Source of the DNA: Chrysoperla carnea
Taxonomy: Eukaryota > Arthropoda > Insecta > Neuroptera > Chrysopidae
DNA: 64,000 nt
Direction: 5' to 3'
NCBI RefSeq assembly: GCF_905475395.1
Contig: NC_058337.1
Location: 114,074,368-114,138,367 of the forward strand
Shown here: positions 12,001 to 21,879 of the stretch, piece after piece
Numbering within the stretch: the stretch's first letter is position 1
Layout of the letters: every line of letters begins with the position of its first letter
Program-made: the position numbers and the translations under genes
The notes under the pieces: generated by a model
Seen by the model: only the letters and a program-made list of their open reading frames with translations
Database searches by the model: none
Told to the model about the DNA's origin: nothing

Positions 12001-15000
12001 TAATTTGGTGGCGGACTGCACTTACTGATGATGACTACTTGGTAGTCGAAAATACGTATTTTAAAAATACAAAAAACTGATCTAGGAATTGGGGCAAAAA
12101 TCGAAATTTATTTCGACATATTCTAGAGTTCTCATTTATTATCTTCGATAATATTTATATGACAGTGTCCTGTCAAGAATCTCACCACGCTTCTCAATTG
12201 TGCTCTACTGAGTTCCAGGGGAATGGCCTAGCTGTGGTTTTACAGAATTTGGAATAAAGAATGCCCTGCACAAAGTCCCAGTAATCAAGATGGGCTTGTC
12301 GTAGCTATTCCTTGATTCGATAAATTATGAGCATCTTGCCATGGGACTAGACTCAGGTGAAAGGGGCATTGGAGACTACTCCTCTCATGCCAACGAATTC
12401 GCTGCTTCGGTACCCAGTTCAGCCTGACTCTTATTCTAAAGTCCACAAAATATGGTTTGAAATCTGCGACTGACGTCGTTTCAGGTGTTGCTCTGCCAAT
12501 TATTATCATTCTCCTACCAACAGTCTTGGTTTCTTTGCTTACCGATTTACAAGTGTTTACCCGTGTGACTGGCATTATTCCAGAATTTTAGATGTACAAC
12601 TAACGGTAGATTGAATTACAAATTATAGCTAAAGTTGAATGAAATGTATCTGTAATACTTCTGGAATGATAGAGAATTTGAAAAAAAAAAAGGTTAATCA
12701 AAATACGTCTAATTGGCTTCAAGTATTATGCATTATTTATGGTTTTAAGTTAATATTAACCTTATAACATAACTTTTAATAAATAGCACAAAGTGAGTGT
12801 TGTTTTGAAATTGCTAAGATTGTTGAAAAAATAACAATTTTTCAGAAGTAGCTTAAGGAAATTTCGCACCTATGTTAGTTATATTTGATCGTTAAAATTT
12901 ATATTAACTAAATCTTTTAGGTATTATTTGAGTCGATTTAAGGACTCATATCGACAAGGAACAATCGACATAATGCTTGGTAAGATATTTAATTTATAGT
13001 GTCTTTAAACAAGATTATATTTAACGTTTTTATTTTTTCGTAGGACATGCCGTATCGGAGGATATTTTTTCGGATCGTAATGTTTTCGAAGAAGATAGTG
13101 CAATTACAGCTGAACACGTTAAATTATTAATCGAGGATAGTAAAAAATTATTAATCAGTGATCCTGAATTTGTGCTAGGATCTTGGGGCTTAATTGATGC
13201 TGATCCCAGGTACATTTTAATTTCAATTATTCAACAATAGTTTATTAACAATGCGAATTTTTTTAAATTTAATAATGTTTTTTATAAACTTTTTTAGTTC
13301 TGGTGATCCTATGGAAACCGAAATGGATGCAATATTAATTTTAACAAAAGATTCATACTACGTTGCTGATTACGATGAGCAAATCGATAAAGTTACAAAA
13401 TATCAGCGAGTTTTATTGGAGGATATTACGTTGCTAGAATTTGGTTTAGCTGACATAACAACTCCGGCTGCCGCGATTTCATCATTATTTAAAAATTCAT
13501 CTTCTGCCCGCTCCCAACATCATTGTATTCGTATTAATTATAAAGTGGCAAATGTCGATGGCTATTATCATATGTTCCGTGCTACAAATTTACGATTCTT
13601 TAATAATATGGCTGTTGTTATTAAGAACGAGGAAGAAATTATAGGTAAGTCAACCAAATTTTTGAAAATTTTATAGCCTAATAGATAGCCTGGCTACAAA
13701 CTTGACAATCTGGAAAATCTAAGAATTATTAAAAAATCTTTGAAAGTACCCAACAATAAAATGGATTTAAGGTATACATGATTTTGAGATTTTATCAGTA
13801 AGTAAGAAAGAACGATTTTTTCAAAGGGTCCTCTTGTAAATTCCAAAAAATCGAAAAAAATTGTCTCCAAATTCAATACGATGCACTGTATTTAAAGTAG
13901 TTTTAACAAAAAAAATTACAAAAATCAGGTTTATTTGATGACTGAATGCATAGTTTCTGAGATATGTTTAAAAATCTCATACAAAGAGCGATTTGTAGAA
14001 TCGATTTTGGACATTTTCCTAGATGATACTTATCCAATAGTCAAATGAACTGGATTTTTGTGATTTTTTGGTAGCTAGGACCCTCTATAAGAAACGAAAG
14101 CTAAGACAACATTTTTTTTTAATTTTTTGTAGTTCTAAGTTGATGATTAAATATCCAGAAAGCAGGTACAAGGAAAATTGTAAAAACATGATAATTTGAT
14201 CACCGTACAATTTTCGAAATATTATCTGAAATTCTATGAGGAAAAATATAAAAATCTAGTGTATTTGGCCAAAAATGCCACCTTCTTAATTTTAATTACG
14301 TAAAAATTGTGGCTTTAAATAATACATTTTAAAATCGGGACTCATTAGAGAATCTAATTCTTGTGGCCACCGTCATCATTTACCTCTCCGTATCTTTACT
14401 TAACGCAAAATTTTGTCTAGCTGAAGACATACATAATTTTAAGTATTTTTTTCTTTGTTTTAGAATCACTAAAAGCAATTTGCGAAGCATTTTTGGTTGC
14501 TCTCGATATATGTGGTTTACCATCCGTTCCGTATTATCAAGGGCAGAAATTAGATCGTCGTAAATCAAAAGTAATTGGTGGTTCGAACACTTATTTAGAT
14601 GTTACAGCAACGTTACCACATTTAACACGTAATGTAAGCGAAACACAATTACTTGCATTAAAAACTGTCGGTACGAAAGCATTATCAAATGTCAGCGAAC
14701 AATTCTCTAAATTAAATCGATTTGGCCAAAATTTCAATACGAAGAAAACTGTAAAAAGTGCTCAAGCGAAATTTACTGTCGGTAAATCTTCCACACTATC
14801 TTCGTCAAGTAACAGTGATTCCGAAGAAGATTGTGATATATCTATATTTCAACCGCAAGAACCAGTTACACCCTCGGGAACACCCTTGGGAACTCCCATG
14901 GGAAACAATGAAATTGAAGATAACCCATCAGGCGAACCCAAATCAATGTCCATAGATTTGGATCACTTGGAAGAAAATGAAGATATACACCAACCACTTC

Positions 15001-15698
15001 CCGATACATTTCTACCAAGCGTTGGGATTGTAATGCGATCTCATGTTGATGGAGCACCTGGAGGTAATTCTGGAAGTGGACGTGACCCCGTTACACTGAA
15101 ATCCAAAGAAAATATGATGACAAATGACAATTTATCGAATGTGGACATGTTATCCAGTGTTATTCAAAATGTTTCATTACAAACGACCTCACACGAACAA
15201 ACTTCATTCGAACAAAATCGATCCCCAACCCCAGAAATTACAGTAACTCAAGACAATAAACCTCCAAAGCCACCAAATACTCTAAAATTGGATCGTAAAT
15301 TAAGCCATTCGTCTGGAGAAGTCAATGATGCACCTCCTGATGACAGTACAATTGGAACTAGTACACTTGGTGGCGGCTCAATGAACCATGTTAGCGAACA
15401 AATGAATATAAGTACGTCACAAAGTGAATCAGCGCTGAAACAGCATTTTAAATCAGGCATAACAAATATAACAAGTCCTGTGGCGAATGTTACCAAAGAT
15501 TTAGTTCTATCACCTTTCTCTAAAATAGCAAAAGGAATGCAACATTTAGGTGCAAACTTGGATCCACGTAAAATCGCAAAAACTTCAAATACATCAAGTG
15601 GACCATTGGTGCGGCAAATTACTGATAGGGAATACGAAGAACATCGGAAATTACAAGAAAAATGGCGAAAATGTAATACAAGATTAATTGCGCTATAA
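5155..15698 (+). CDS. INPP5F: INPP5F / Sac2 phosphoinositide 4-phosphatase
   Basis: Sac2 removes the 4-phosphate from phosphoinositides on early endosomes. Ten exons join in phase: 5155-5251, 6332-7011, 7276-7621, 8422-8614, 8678-8843, 9083-9315, 12921-12979, 13044-13209, 13298-13644 and 14464-15698, giving 1173 aa (human protein 1132 aa). The start MELFRTDNYYI matches the family N-terminus. The Sac domain includes FFWNKHM, SRRSRYRAGTRYKRRGVD, NYVETEQ, RGSVPIYWSQ and TFDFHEY. The catalytic CX5R motif CMDCLDRT has Cys at about residue 483 and Arg at about 489. It is followed by WANNGD, QYAGT, LKGDYTRTGERK and GVNSANR. The hSac2 domain follows (WGLIDADPS, then DGYYHMFRA). The C-terminal 400 residues are Ser/Thr/Pro-rich and probably disordered, ending with a conserved CNTRLIAL-type tail. 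An additional in-frame exon at 10459-10689 would insert 77 residues and is listed separately. Introns are full of mobile-element remains. Confidence 0.95.
7852..8246. mobile_element. Foldback element with about 150-bp inverted arms
   Basis: The sequence starts TGGCGAGTCTAC and ends with the matching inverted GTAGACTCGCCA. The arms (about 7852-8015 and 8090-8246) are imperfectly complementary over roughly 150 bases and surround a short AT-rich centre. Landmarks that pair across the arms are AAAGTGCTGCGTTTTCA with its complement near 8190, and ATGACCACTTG with CAAGTGGTCAT. It sits in the intron between INPP5F exons 3 and 4 and has no coding content. It is a non-autonomous foldback/MITE-type element. 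The short plus-strand open frame across 8114-8320 is an artefact of one arm. Confidence 0.75.
8987..9025 (+). repeat. Poly(T) tract, 39 bases
   Basis: An uninterrupted T run lies upstream of the acceptor of INPP5F exon 6 (exon starts at 9083). It could be the A-tail of a minus-strand retroposed copy or simple slippage. A T-rich, pyrimidine-heavy tract here is compatible with splicing. Its true length may be uncertain because long homopolymers are error-prone in sequencing. Confidence 0.8.
9553..10166 (+). repeat. Interspersed repeat A, copy 2 (with 93-bp shared flank)
   Basis: The core 9646-10166 has the same 11-bp terminal inverted repeats (AATAGGGTATT and AATACCCTATT) and the same order of blocks as copy 1, with only scattered substitutions. 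The 93 bases at 9553-9645 also match 1747-1839 without gaps. It lies in the INPP5F intron between exon 6 and the extra exon at 10459. The short open frames inside it (9849-10034, 10055-10240) are not conserved as proteins in the diverged third copy, so I treat the element as non-coding. Confidence 0.75.
10459..10689 (+). CDS. In-frame extra INPP5F exon with duplicated start
   Basis: The stretch follows an AG acceptor at 10457-10458 and ends at a GTTAGT donor. It is 231 nt, enters and leaves in phase 2, and so inserts exactly 77 residues between exon 6 (ending GVNSANR) and the exon at 12921. Its first part, YYLVHFMDMYRQCCLDLMLG, is a diverged version of the next exon's YYLSRFKDSYRQGTIDIMLG. 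The remaining residues (TPINLND through YYMAR) have no counterpart I recognise in the Sac domain. It could be (a) a cassette exon, (b) an alternative to exon 12921-12979, or (c) an alternative last exon reading on to a stop at 10718-10720, with an AATAAA at 10800. The open frame in such AT-rich DNA argues for coding use. No transcript evidence is available here. Confidence 0.6.
10800..10805 (+). promoter_or_regulatory. Possible polyadenylation signal AATAAA
   Basis: An AATAAA hexamer lies 80 bases after the stop codon that follows the extra INPP5F exon if its donor is not used. A T/GT-rich stretch follows directly. This would allow a short INPP5F transcript ending inside the Sac domain. In AT-rich DNA the hexamer occurs often by chance, so this is weak support. 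Confidence 0.25.
11541..12600 (-). mobile_element. Decayed non-LTR retrotransposon, pol C-terminus
   Basis: Reading on the minus strand, a remnant of an RNase H-like domain (LGTEAANSLA near 12410) is followed by VVRFLTGHC, then after an interruption QLNYHLHNMGI, CTACMEDDETSIHVICTC and KNLQG. The GHC...LNYHLHNMG...C..C....ET..H..C.C pattern is the usual cysteine/histidine end of insect non-LTR pol proteins. Downstream (11730-11541) the frame continues as VASNPSILEEIPTEKMWASY, ending near an ATT-rich tail. There are frameshifts and stops, so it is a dead copy. It lies in the 12921-upstream INPP5F intron, antisense to the gene, and is split by a foldback element at 11881-12159. Confidence 0.75.
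11881..12159. mobile_element. Foldback element nested in the retrotransposon
   Basis: Arms 11882-11973 and 12021-12112 are a 92-bp inverted repeat that appears perfect, around a 47-bp loop. The 11-bp word TGACAGTGTCC occurs at 11870-11880 and again at 12160-12170. Removing 11881 to 12170 restores a continuous retrotransposon reading frame (TGHC joined to QLNY), so this is an insertion with an 11-bp target duplication. The right side has an extra asymmetric 47 bp (12113-12159) outside the arm, which is also found near 15886-15920. There is no coding content. Confidence 0.85.
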
Positions 15699-15960
15699 TT
15701 TTATACGAATGGGTGAGAAATAGTTTGTGATTGTTTCCTCTCTCTAAACGTGTCTTTTTAATTTTATTTATATTTTATTTTGCGATTATTTTTTTTAATT
15801 TTGGAAATTAGATTTTAAACTGTGATTGATTTTTTTCATTATTTTATTTATTTTTTATTAAAGTGAAACTTCTTTAGTAACATAAATATTATCAAAGATA
15901 ATAAATGAGAACTCGAATTAAATTTCGGATTCCCCCGGAGGATTCCATTCGGAGGATATT
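15699..15960 (+). other. INPP5F 3' UTR and first intergenic bases
   Basis: This AT-rich trailer follows the INPP5F stop. Candidate poly(A) signals are ATTAAA near 15857 and AATAAA near 15900. The second one lies inside a repeat (15886-16085), so a mobile element may supply the signal. The actual cleavage site cannot be decided from the sequence. Confidence 0.4.
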
Positions 15961-16085
15961 TCGAATTAAATTTCGATTCCCCCATAATTTAATAGATCAA
16001 TTTTTGTATATTATATAAATACGTAGGTAGTATATGTTACTCTATCTTACATTGCTAATTTGAAGACGGTCTGCTCCCAACCCTA
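15886..16085 (+). repeat. Repeat D, relative of the nested foldback element
   Basis: The start (ATAAATATTATC...GATAATAAATGAG) matches the reverse complement of 12126-12159, the asymmetric end of the nested foldback. Later blocks (AATAGATCAATTTTTGTATA, GTTACTCT...TGCTAATTTG) match its arm and loop. A short word around TCGAATTAAATTTCG is duplicated inside it (15915 and 15960 regions). This is a diverged, partly rearranged copy, directly downstream of INPP5F. Confidence 0.55.
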
Positions 16086-16256
16086 GCGAATTGGGTAAAC
16101 TGGAAAAATTTGGGTGATGAAGTAATGAACTTGGATAAGAGACCTAATCCAAATTCGAATTGAATAAAAATTTCAAAGTTAAAGTTGAATTTTTAGAATT
16201 AATAATGGAGTTTGAAATATTCGGTCACAATTTCTACTCCGTGCATTCACGAATTT

Positions 16257-16790
16257 TTATATTATGTATATATGAAATATACATAGTATATTAAGTTTAG
16301 TCCCAAGTTTGTAACGTTTAAAAATATTGATGCTACGAAAAAAAATTTGGTATAGGTGTTCATAGAATCACCTTATTAGTCCATTTCCGGTTGTCTGTCC
16401 GTCTGACTGTCAACACGATAACTCAAAAGAGAAAAGAGATATCAAGCGGAAATTTTTATAGCATATTAGGATGTAAAAAGTGAGGCCGAGTTCCTGAGAT
16501 ACAACAAAAGTTTAAATGTACAAAATGTTACTTATAAAAAAATAAATAACTTTTGTTTGAAACATTTTCTTGTAAACACCACTGTTTACCCACAAGGGCG
16601 CCAATTAGGTGCAAATTTTATAGTGTATTAATATGGGAATATCAGTTATGTGTGTGTGGCTAAGTGAATATCTTTTTTTATTTACGTGACGTCAAAAAAC
16701 AAACGATTGCGTCATCAACACTGTCTATACATGGTATTTCTACAATTAACTCAGTCAATTGTTTGTTTTCACTTGTTTTTCTCAAAATTC
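16257..16790 (+). repeat. Interspersed repeat B, copy 1
   Basis: The unit runs from a block near GTCCCAAGTTTGTAACG, through CCATTTCCGGTTGTCTGTCC and GATATCAAGC, to an end block with AACTCAGTCAATTGTTTG and ACTTG. The same blocks occur in the opposite orientation in 28823-29785, and partly at 34557-34625, 36231-36447 and 57112-57440. No long open frame is present. I cannot assign it to a known transposon class. Confidence 0.7.
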
Positions 16791-19700
16791 TGGCTGTTTT
16801 AAGAATTTTATAGTCTCGAATTAAACTGAAGAAGTTTCACTTTGATCTAATGACTATTTTCAGTCCAAGACACCATTTTATTTTATAGTTAATTTTAAAA
16901 TCATACAAACAGGACAGTATTATGTAAAAAAAAGAATAGATTTTATAAAATTTTTTTAATTTTTTTAAAAACATTAGCGGATGTTGGCCAAAATTAGTAT
17001 TGATTATATCCACCCATTCTGTTGGGTTAATCAACTCAATGTAAGGGGGGGGGGTATATTTCTAGTTGATTAGCTTCAAAATTGTAGAGGTCTAGAAATG
17101 GGTACTGTCTATTTAAAAAAAAATTATTTAAGACTACTGATTAGAAAAGTGTCTTTTGACGTCTAACTATTAGACGCTTGGCTCATAAGAATATTATTTT
17201 TAAGTAACTGTGAGTGTTTTCTGCATAAATAAATAATTTAAATGTGAAAAATTTCATAGATAATCAGAAGTTAATCGTTTACAAGTAATAAGAAACTTCA
17301 TTATTAAGTGACGTGATTTAAAATTTTCGCATTGAAATTTTTTTTTATGAAGAAAAAAAATTAAATTATGTTTCCTAAATTGTAAAATTCATGGCTTTCA
17401 TTAGTGATCGCTTTCTATTTCTATCGTAAAAGTGTGATATAAATTATTGTAGGGATCGTAATAATTGTATATTAGATCACGTGTGTAAATAGAGGCCTGT
17501 AAAAGTCGTTAAAATAGAATAACGACGTCAATTTTGTTGAAATTTCTTATATTTAAAATATTTTTATAAATGTTAAACATTTTTTGTGATTTTGTTTTTT
17601 CTTCTCCATCCGTAATTTTTATAGAAAAATATTTTAATATTCACATTTATTAAGAACGAAATAATCTTTCCTACCAGAGTAGGTTATCATTTTATAGTTC
17701 TAAAAAAACGAGCAATCGAAAATTCCCTCCATCTTTTAAAATAAATTTAAGAGTCCCGAAATCTTTAAGAACCGAGTTTAGGTTAACGGTTAACAACATC
17801 CTACTTTCCCTTTACCAAAGTAGGTTTTTATATATTCTAGAAAAGTAACCATAATTCTTTGTTTCTCAACGATTGTCAGTTAAAAAAGTTCTCACTGTCA
17901 TGTTATGCCATGCGCTTAGATTAAAAAATTCGTTCTTAATAATTAATTAATGCAAGTTTAGTCTTCCTGAATTGGAAAAATCAATAATAAATTGATAGTT
18001 TGTTTTCCACTATCAAATTTGAACCAATTTCACACATTCCAAGTATTGTTTCCCGAATTTTGAAAATATTTGTGCACAATTACACTTTTTTAAAATTATA
18101 AAACATGAACAATACATTCATTCGTTGTTAGACAATTATTCTAGTTAAATTTTTATTTTAAAATCAGGGTTTAAAAAATAATTTTAGTTCATATACGACC
18201 ATTTTCTTCACTTATTGTTAATTGGGAACTGAATCGATTTCGATTTAAAGGTCGATTCAGATTCAAAAATAAGTTCCAAAAATATATTAGAAAATAATAT
18301 CGATTTTTGAAATATACTATTTGATTCTTCACGGTTTTTGCTAGCTAGGAACGATTTTAGCAATATGTGAAGAAATTTTAGGTTAATAACTATTTAAAAT
18401 GGATCTAAAACCAAAATGGTATAATAACATAGCGGTAATAAGTTAGAGAAGGTAAAAAACAAGAAATTCAAGAAGTTGCATTTTCGTTCTCAAATATCCA
18501 TTTCGGTTTTTTTTTTCATTTTATGTATCAAACACAGATGTCTATACCACAAAGTTAGATAGCTAACTTACCGCTGGTTTACGTAAAACGCAAATTATAA
18601 TTTTGTTGGTAAAACGAGACGCTTAAGACTCACTAAGATTACGGTGATATAGCCACGAATGAAGAGCAGTAGCCAATCAACGCGCTGCTTTTCTAACTAT
18701 TACTCCAATTTCGATAAAACTCGTTTCTTTTTTGTTTTTAATTTGGATAAAAATCATTATAAAGGTAATTCGTGCTTAAAAATCACTTGAACGTACAGTT
18801 TTGAGATATTTCTTTTAATTATACGAGGAAAAATACGAAAATAAAGTTTATTTGTCCTAAAATTTTACTTTTTGAAGACGTTCGGTCAAGAACTTAAGTT
18901 TGGCTTTAGTCTGTATTCATTTTTTTGTAAATCGGGGAAAATTGGTTCTTGTGGCAACCTGTTATAACATGGTACTTGCTTTGCAAATTAGAAGGAAAAT
19001 GCGATGAAAGAAGAAACCCTGTGTAGATAAATATCTGTGTCATTAGGTTTTATTCTGAAGGAGTTTTATTTATTGCTCGAAGTAAATCATATTTAAACTT
19101 TCTTTTCTTTATATTTTAAGTACCTAACTTAATTATAGATCGGGCGATTTTAACAGAAAAAATAGAATAGCAGAATACAACCTGTCTTTTAAATGTTCAA
19201 AAATATGATAGTTTTCATTGTGGAATCCGAAATTTTATAGGGTCGTAGGTGTTACATAGCGAAGGGGGTTAAAAAATAGCTTATGTCCGTAACTTGAAAG
19301 ACATAAAGGAAAGTTTTTATTACAATATTATTCTTCATGGAGTTTCAAACAAAGTTTTTTATGCTTTTTTTTTCTACTAGAAATTACTTACAATACTTTA
19401 GTTCCGAATATGAGATATATTTTACTCCCCTGCGTTATTAGTTCTGTTAAAATCGCCTGATCTATTATGTTGAATGCCAGAAAGAACAATTTTAGTTTAA
19501 TTGTATTAAAAATTGTTAATTTTATTTATTGTTATTTATTAATGTTTAGGGTTCATTCTGTATCTTTAAAAAGAAAAGGAACAAAACCCTTTATTGTCTC
19601 AAGTTTATAGATTATGTGTACAGATGCTCTAAAGTTAAAAAAGTGCTAAAAGTCAATTAAAAAAAAATTAAATCCTATTAAATTCTTATTGCGATAAAAT

Positions 19701-21879
19701 GATCACAATTTAATTGTTGTAGGACCATAAATAGTCCGAGAGTCAGTTCTGAATTTCATACATCAATTGAGTAAATTTTCCTTTTGTGTTTTATATAGTC
19801 TCTTCTAGACCACCACAAAATAGTGACTGACTCATAGACGAATTTCATTTGACTCTCTGGATAAAAGATTTTTTGTAATTTTGTAATATTTATGTAAAAC
19901 AAAACAAATCATTGTTATTTTTTACTTGCGTAGATTTTTTTAACAAATAACCAATTCGAAAAATATGCGCCTCACAAAATATTGCCTTTTTAGAATATAC
20001 AAATTATTGTTTTATAATTTTTTGTTTTTGGAAAAATGATTTTTAAATCGGTTAGAACAGTTTTTTATTACAAAGATTGTTCGGCAAAAATGTTTAAATG
20101 TCTAAATTATGAGCGTAGCTAGGATTTTATTTAGGGGGAAATTTTTTTTTGTAGTCCCACGTCTCCATGTAGTTTTAGAAGCGATTACATAGCTTAAAAT
20201 AATACACAGCTATGGAATTCCAGCAGTAGTATGTATCGAAATGTATGCGAACTGCAAGCTACTTCGATATAAAACTATCGTAAGTACGGGTAACAAAGTA
20301 CCAGCTCTCGTTTATAGGGCGGTGTTTAAAGTGGGTTCAATATTCTTTCTAGAAATGGTAAATAGTAGTTTCAAAATAAAAATGAAATCATCCAAATAAA
20401 TAAAAAAATTCCACTTAATCTCAGATAATTATTGTAAAATTAAGTTTTGATTTAGATCAGATTTTTGTAAAAACAATCGAATATTTTTCAAAAAAAGGTT
20501 GAGCATTTTGATCTCCTTGGCTACGCTCATTTATTTAATTATTACTAGTAAATCGCAAATAAGAATAAAATAATTAGTTTATAATCGCTCACAATTGTTT
20601 AGAAAAATGCTTACAAAAAATGAAAAATGGAAAAAATTTAAAGCACATAATGATATGTATCTGTTGAATAAAACAAAAATTATTTCAATAGAAATTTACT
20701 GTTTTTATTTCATCTTACCTTTTGTACGAAACCTTACGAATAGAATTCAGCCAATGATGCAACTGCTGTTGTATTACACTTAAACTAAAAATTAAAACAA
20801 TGAAAAATTTTTCAACCAAAACGTTGAGCTCAAAGATGGATATCTTTTAGATACCTTGAACTTCAGGGTCATATAAAAGCCACATCAAACTCGTTACTGA
20901 TAATAGATAGAAGAATACTTTAAATTATAAAGTTGTTTCTTATAAAAAAGCAAAGATCTTTTCTACAATGTATAACATTTGATACTCTAATTGGAGTTTA
21001 CAGATTTTCCCACTTTCACTCCAATCTTCTTGTTTGTGGAAATTTGGGGACACTCGCCAGGAAGAAACCTTAAGTTTTTTACTGGTATATGACAATTTAA
21101 ATATATTTATAATAATTTTGCACAACTACTGATCACAACTTGGGTATAATTTATTTAAAATTGTACTTTATTTTTATATGATATATATAATAAAATTTTC
21201 ATTGTGTTCGTAAATTAATTCAGCATACCTACTGGAAAAGTGTCTAATAAAGAAATGTTGACAGTTGGTTGATAAATAAACCGCGTCATAATAGTTACCT
21301 GTGTTAGTCAGTATGCTTTATTGAATTTACAATCACACTGATTGTAGCAGTCGAAAAGCCAATTGTATTGACTTGAGACTTGAAAGATGGTGTCATTGGT
21401 ACATTTCTTTTAATAGAACTACACATTGATAGGAAACAGTTCGTCTTCCCTCAAATTACTTTTGAACGGTTTAAGAGAAATGGTTGAAATTTTTATTTGT
21501 ATAAGAGGACTATAAAGCGTATTTTAAATTATCATAATTCTGCAAAAAAAAAAAAAAATACAACTTTTTTCCAAATTTGTTGCATTTGCCATGAAAAACT
21601 CTTTCAAATGAGAGATATCACTCGGCTTTTGATTCGTAAAAAACGTATTAGTTGTCTCCCACTTTCTTCTTTAAGGGGACAGCGTGGGTATTACCGTAAA
21701 ATGATCCTTCTTATTAGTAGGTACTATATAATGAATTGAAAATTGAATCTGGTCTTGAACTGAAAATTTCGGCCTTTAATCTTGAATCGTTTCCAAGTAA
21801 TTTGATGGTTGATGAACTTTTCTCATCACTGTATACAATTGGCTTTTTGATTTGAGATTATTTACACTTAAACTACAAT
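16791..21879. other. Intergenic region between INPP5F and the channel gene
   Basis: AT-rich DNA without recognisable genes. It contains a run of ten G at 17045-17054 and the inverted-repeat element at 19136-19464, listed separately. The short open frames (for example 20595-20783, 20940-21125, 21497-21739) have no recognisable domains and the composition of the surrounding non-coding DNA. The last few hundred bases should contain the 3' UTR of the minus-strand channel gene. Confidence 0.5.
19136..19464. mobile_element. Short inverted-repeat element (MITE-like), 329 bp
   Basis: The two ends (19136-19158 and 19442-19464) are inverted copies over 23 bases with a single mismatch, built around GGCGATTTTAACAGAA. 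Both ends begin or end with TA, so a TA target duplication of the Tc1/mariner type is possible. There is no coding sequence inside. I see no second copy in this window. Confidence 0.65.

Noticed and set aside
12285..12575. 96-codon minus-strand open frame as a gene
   Set aside because: It is an out-of-frame reading of the decayed retrotransposon's RNase H region.
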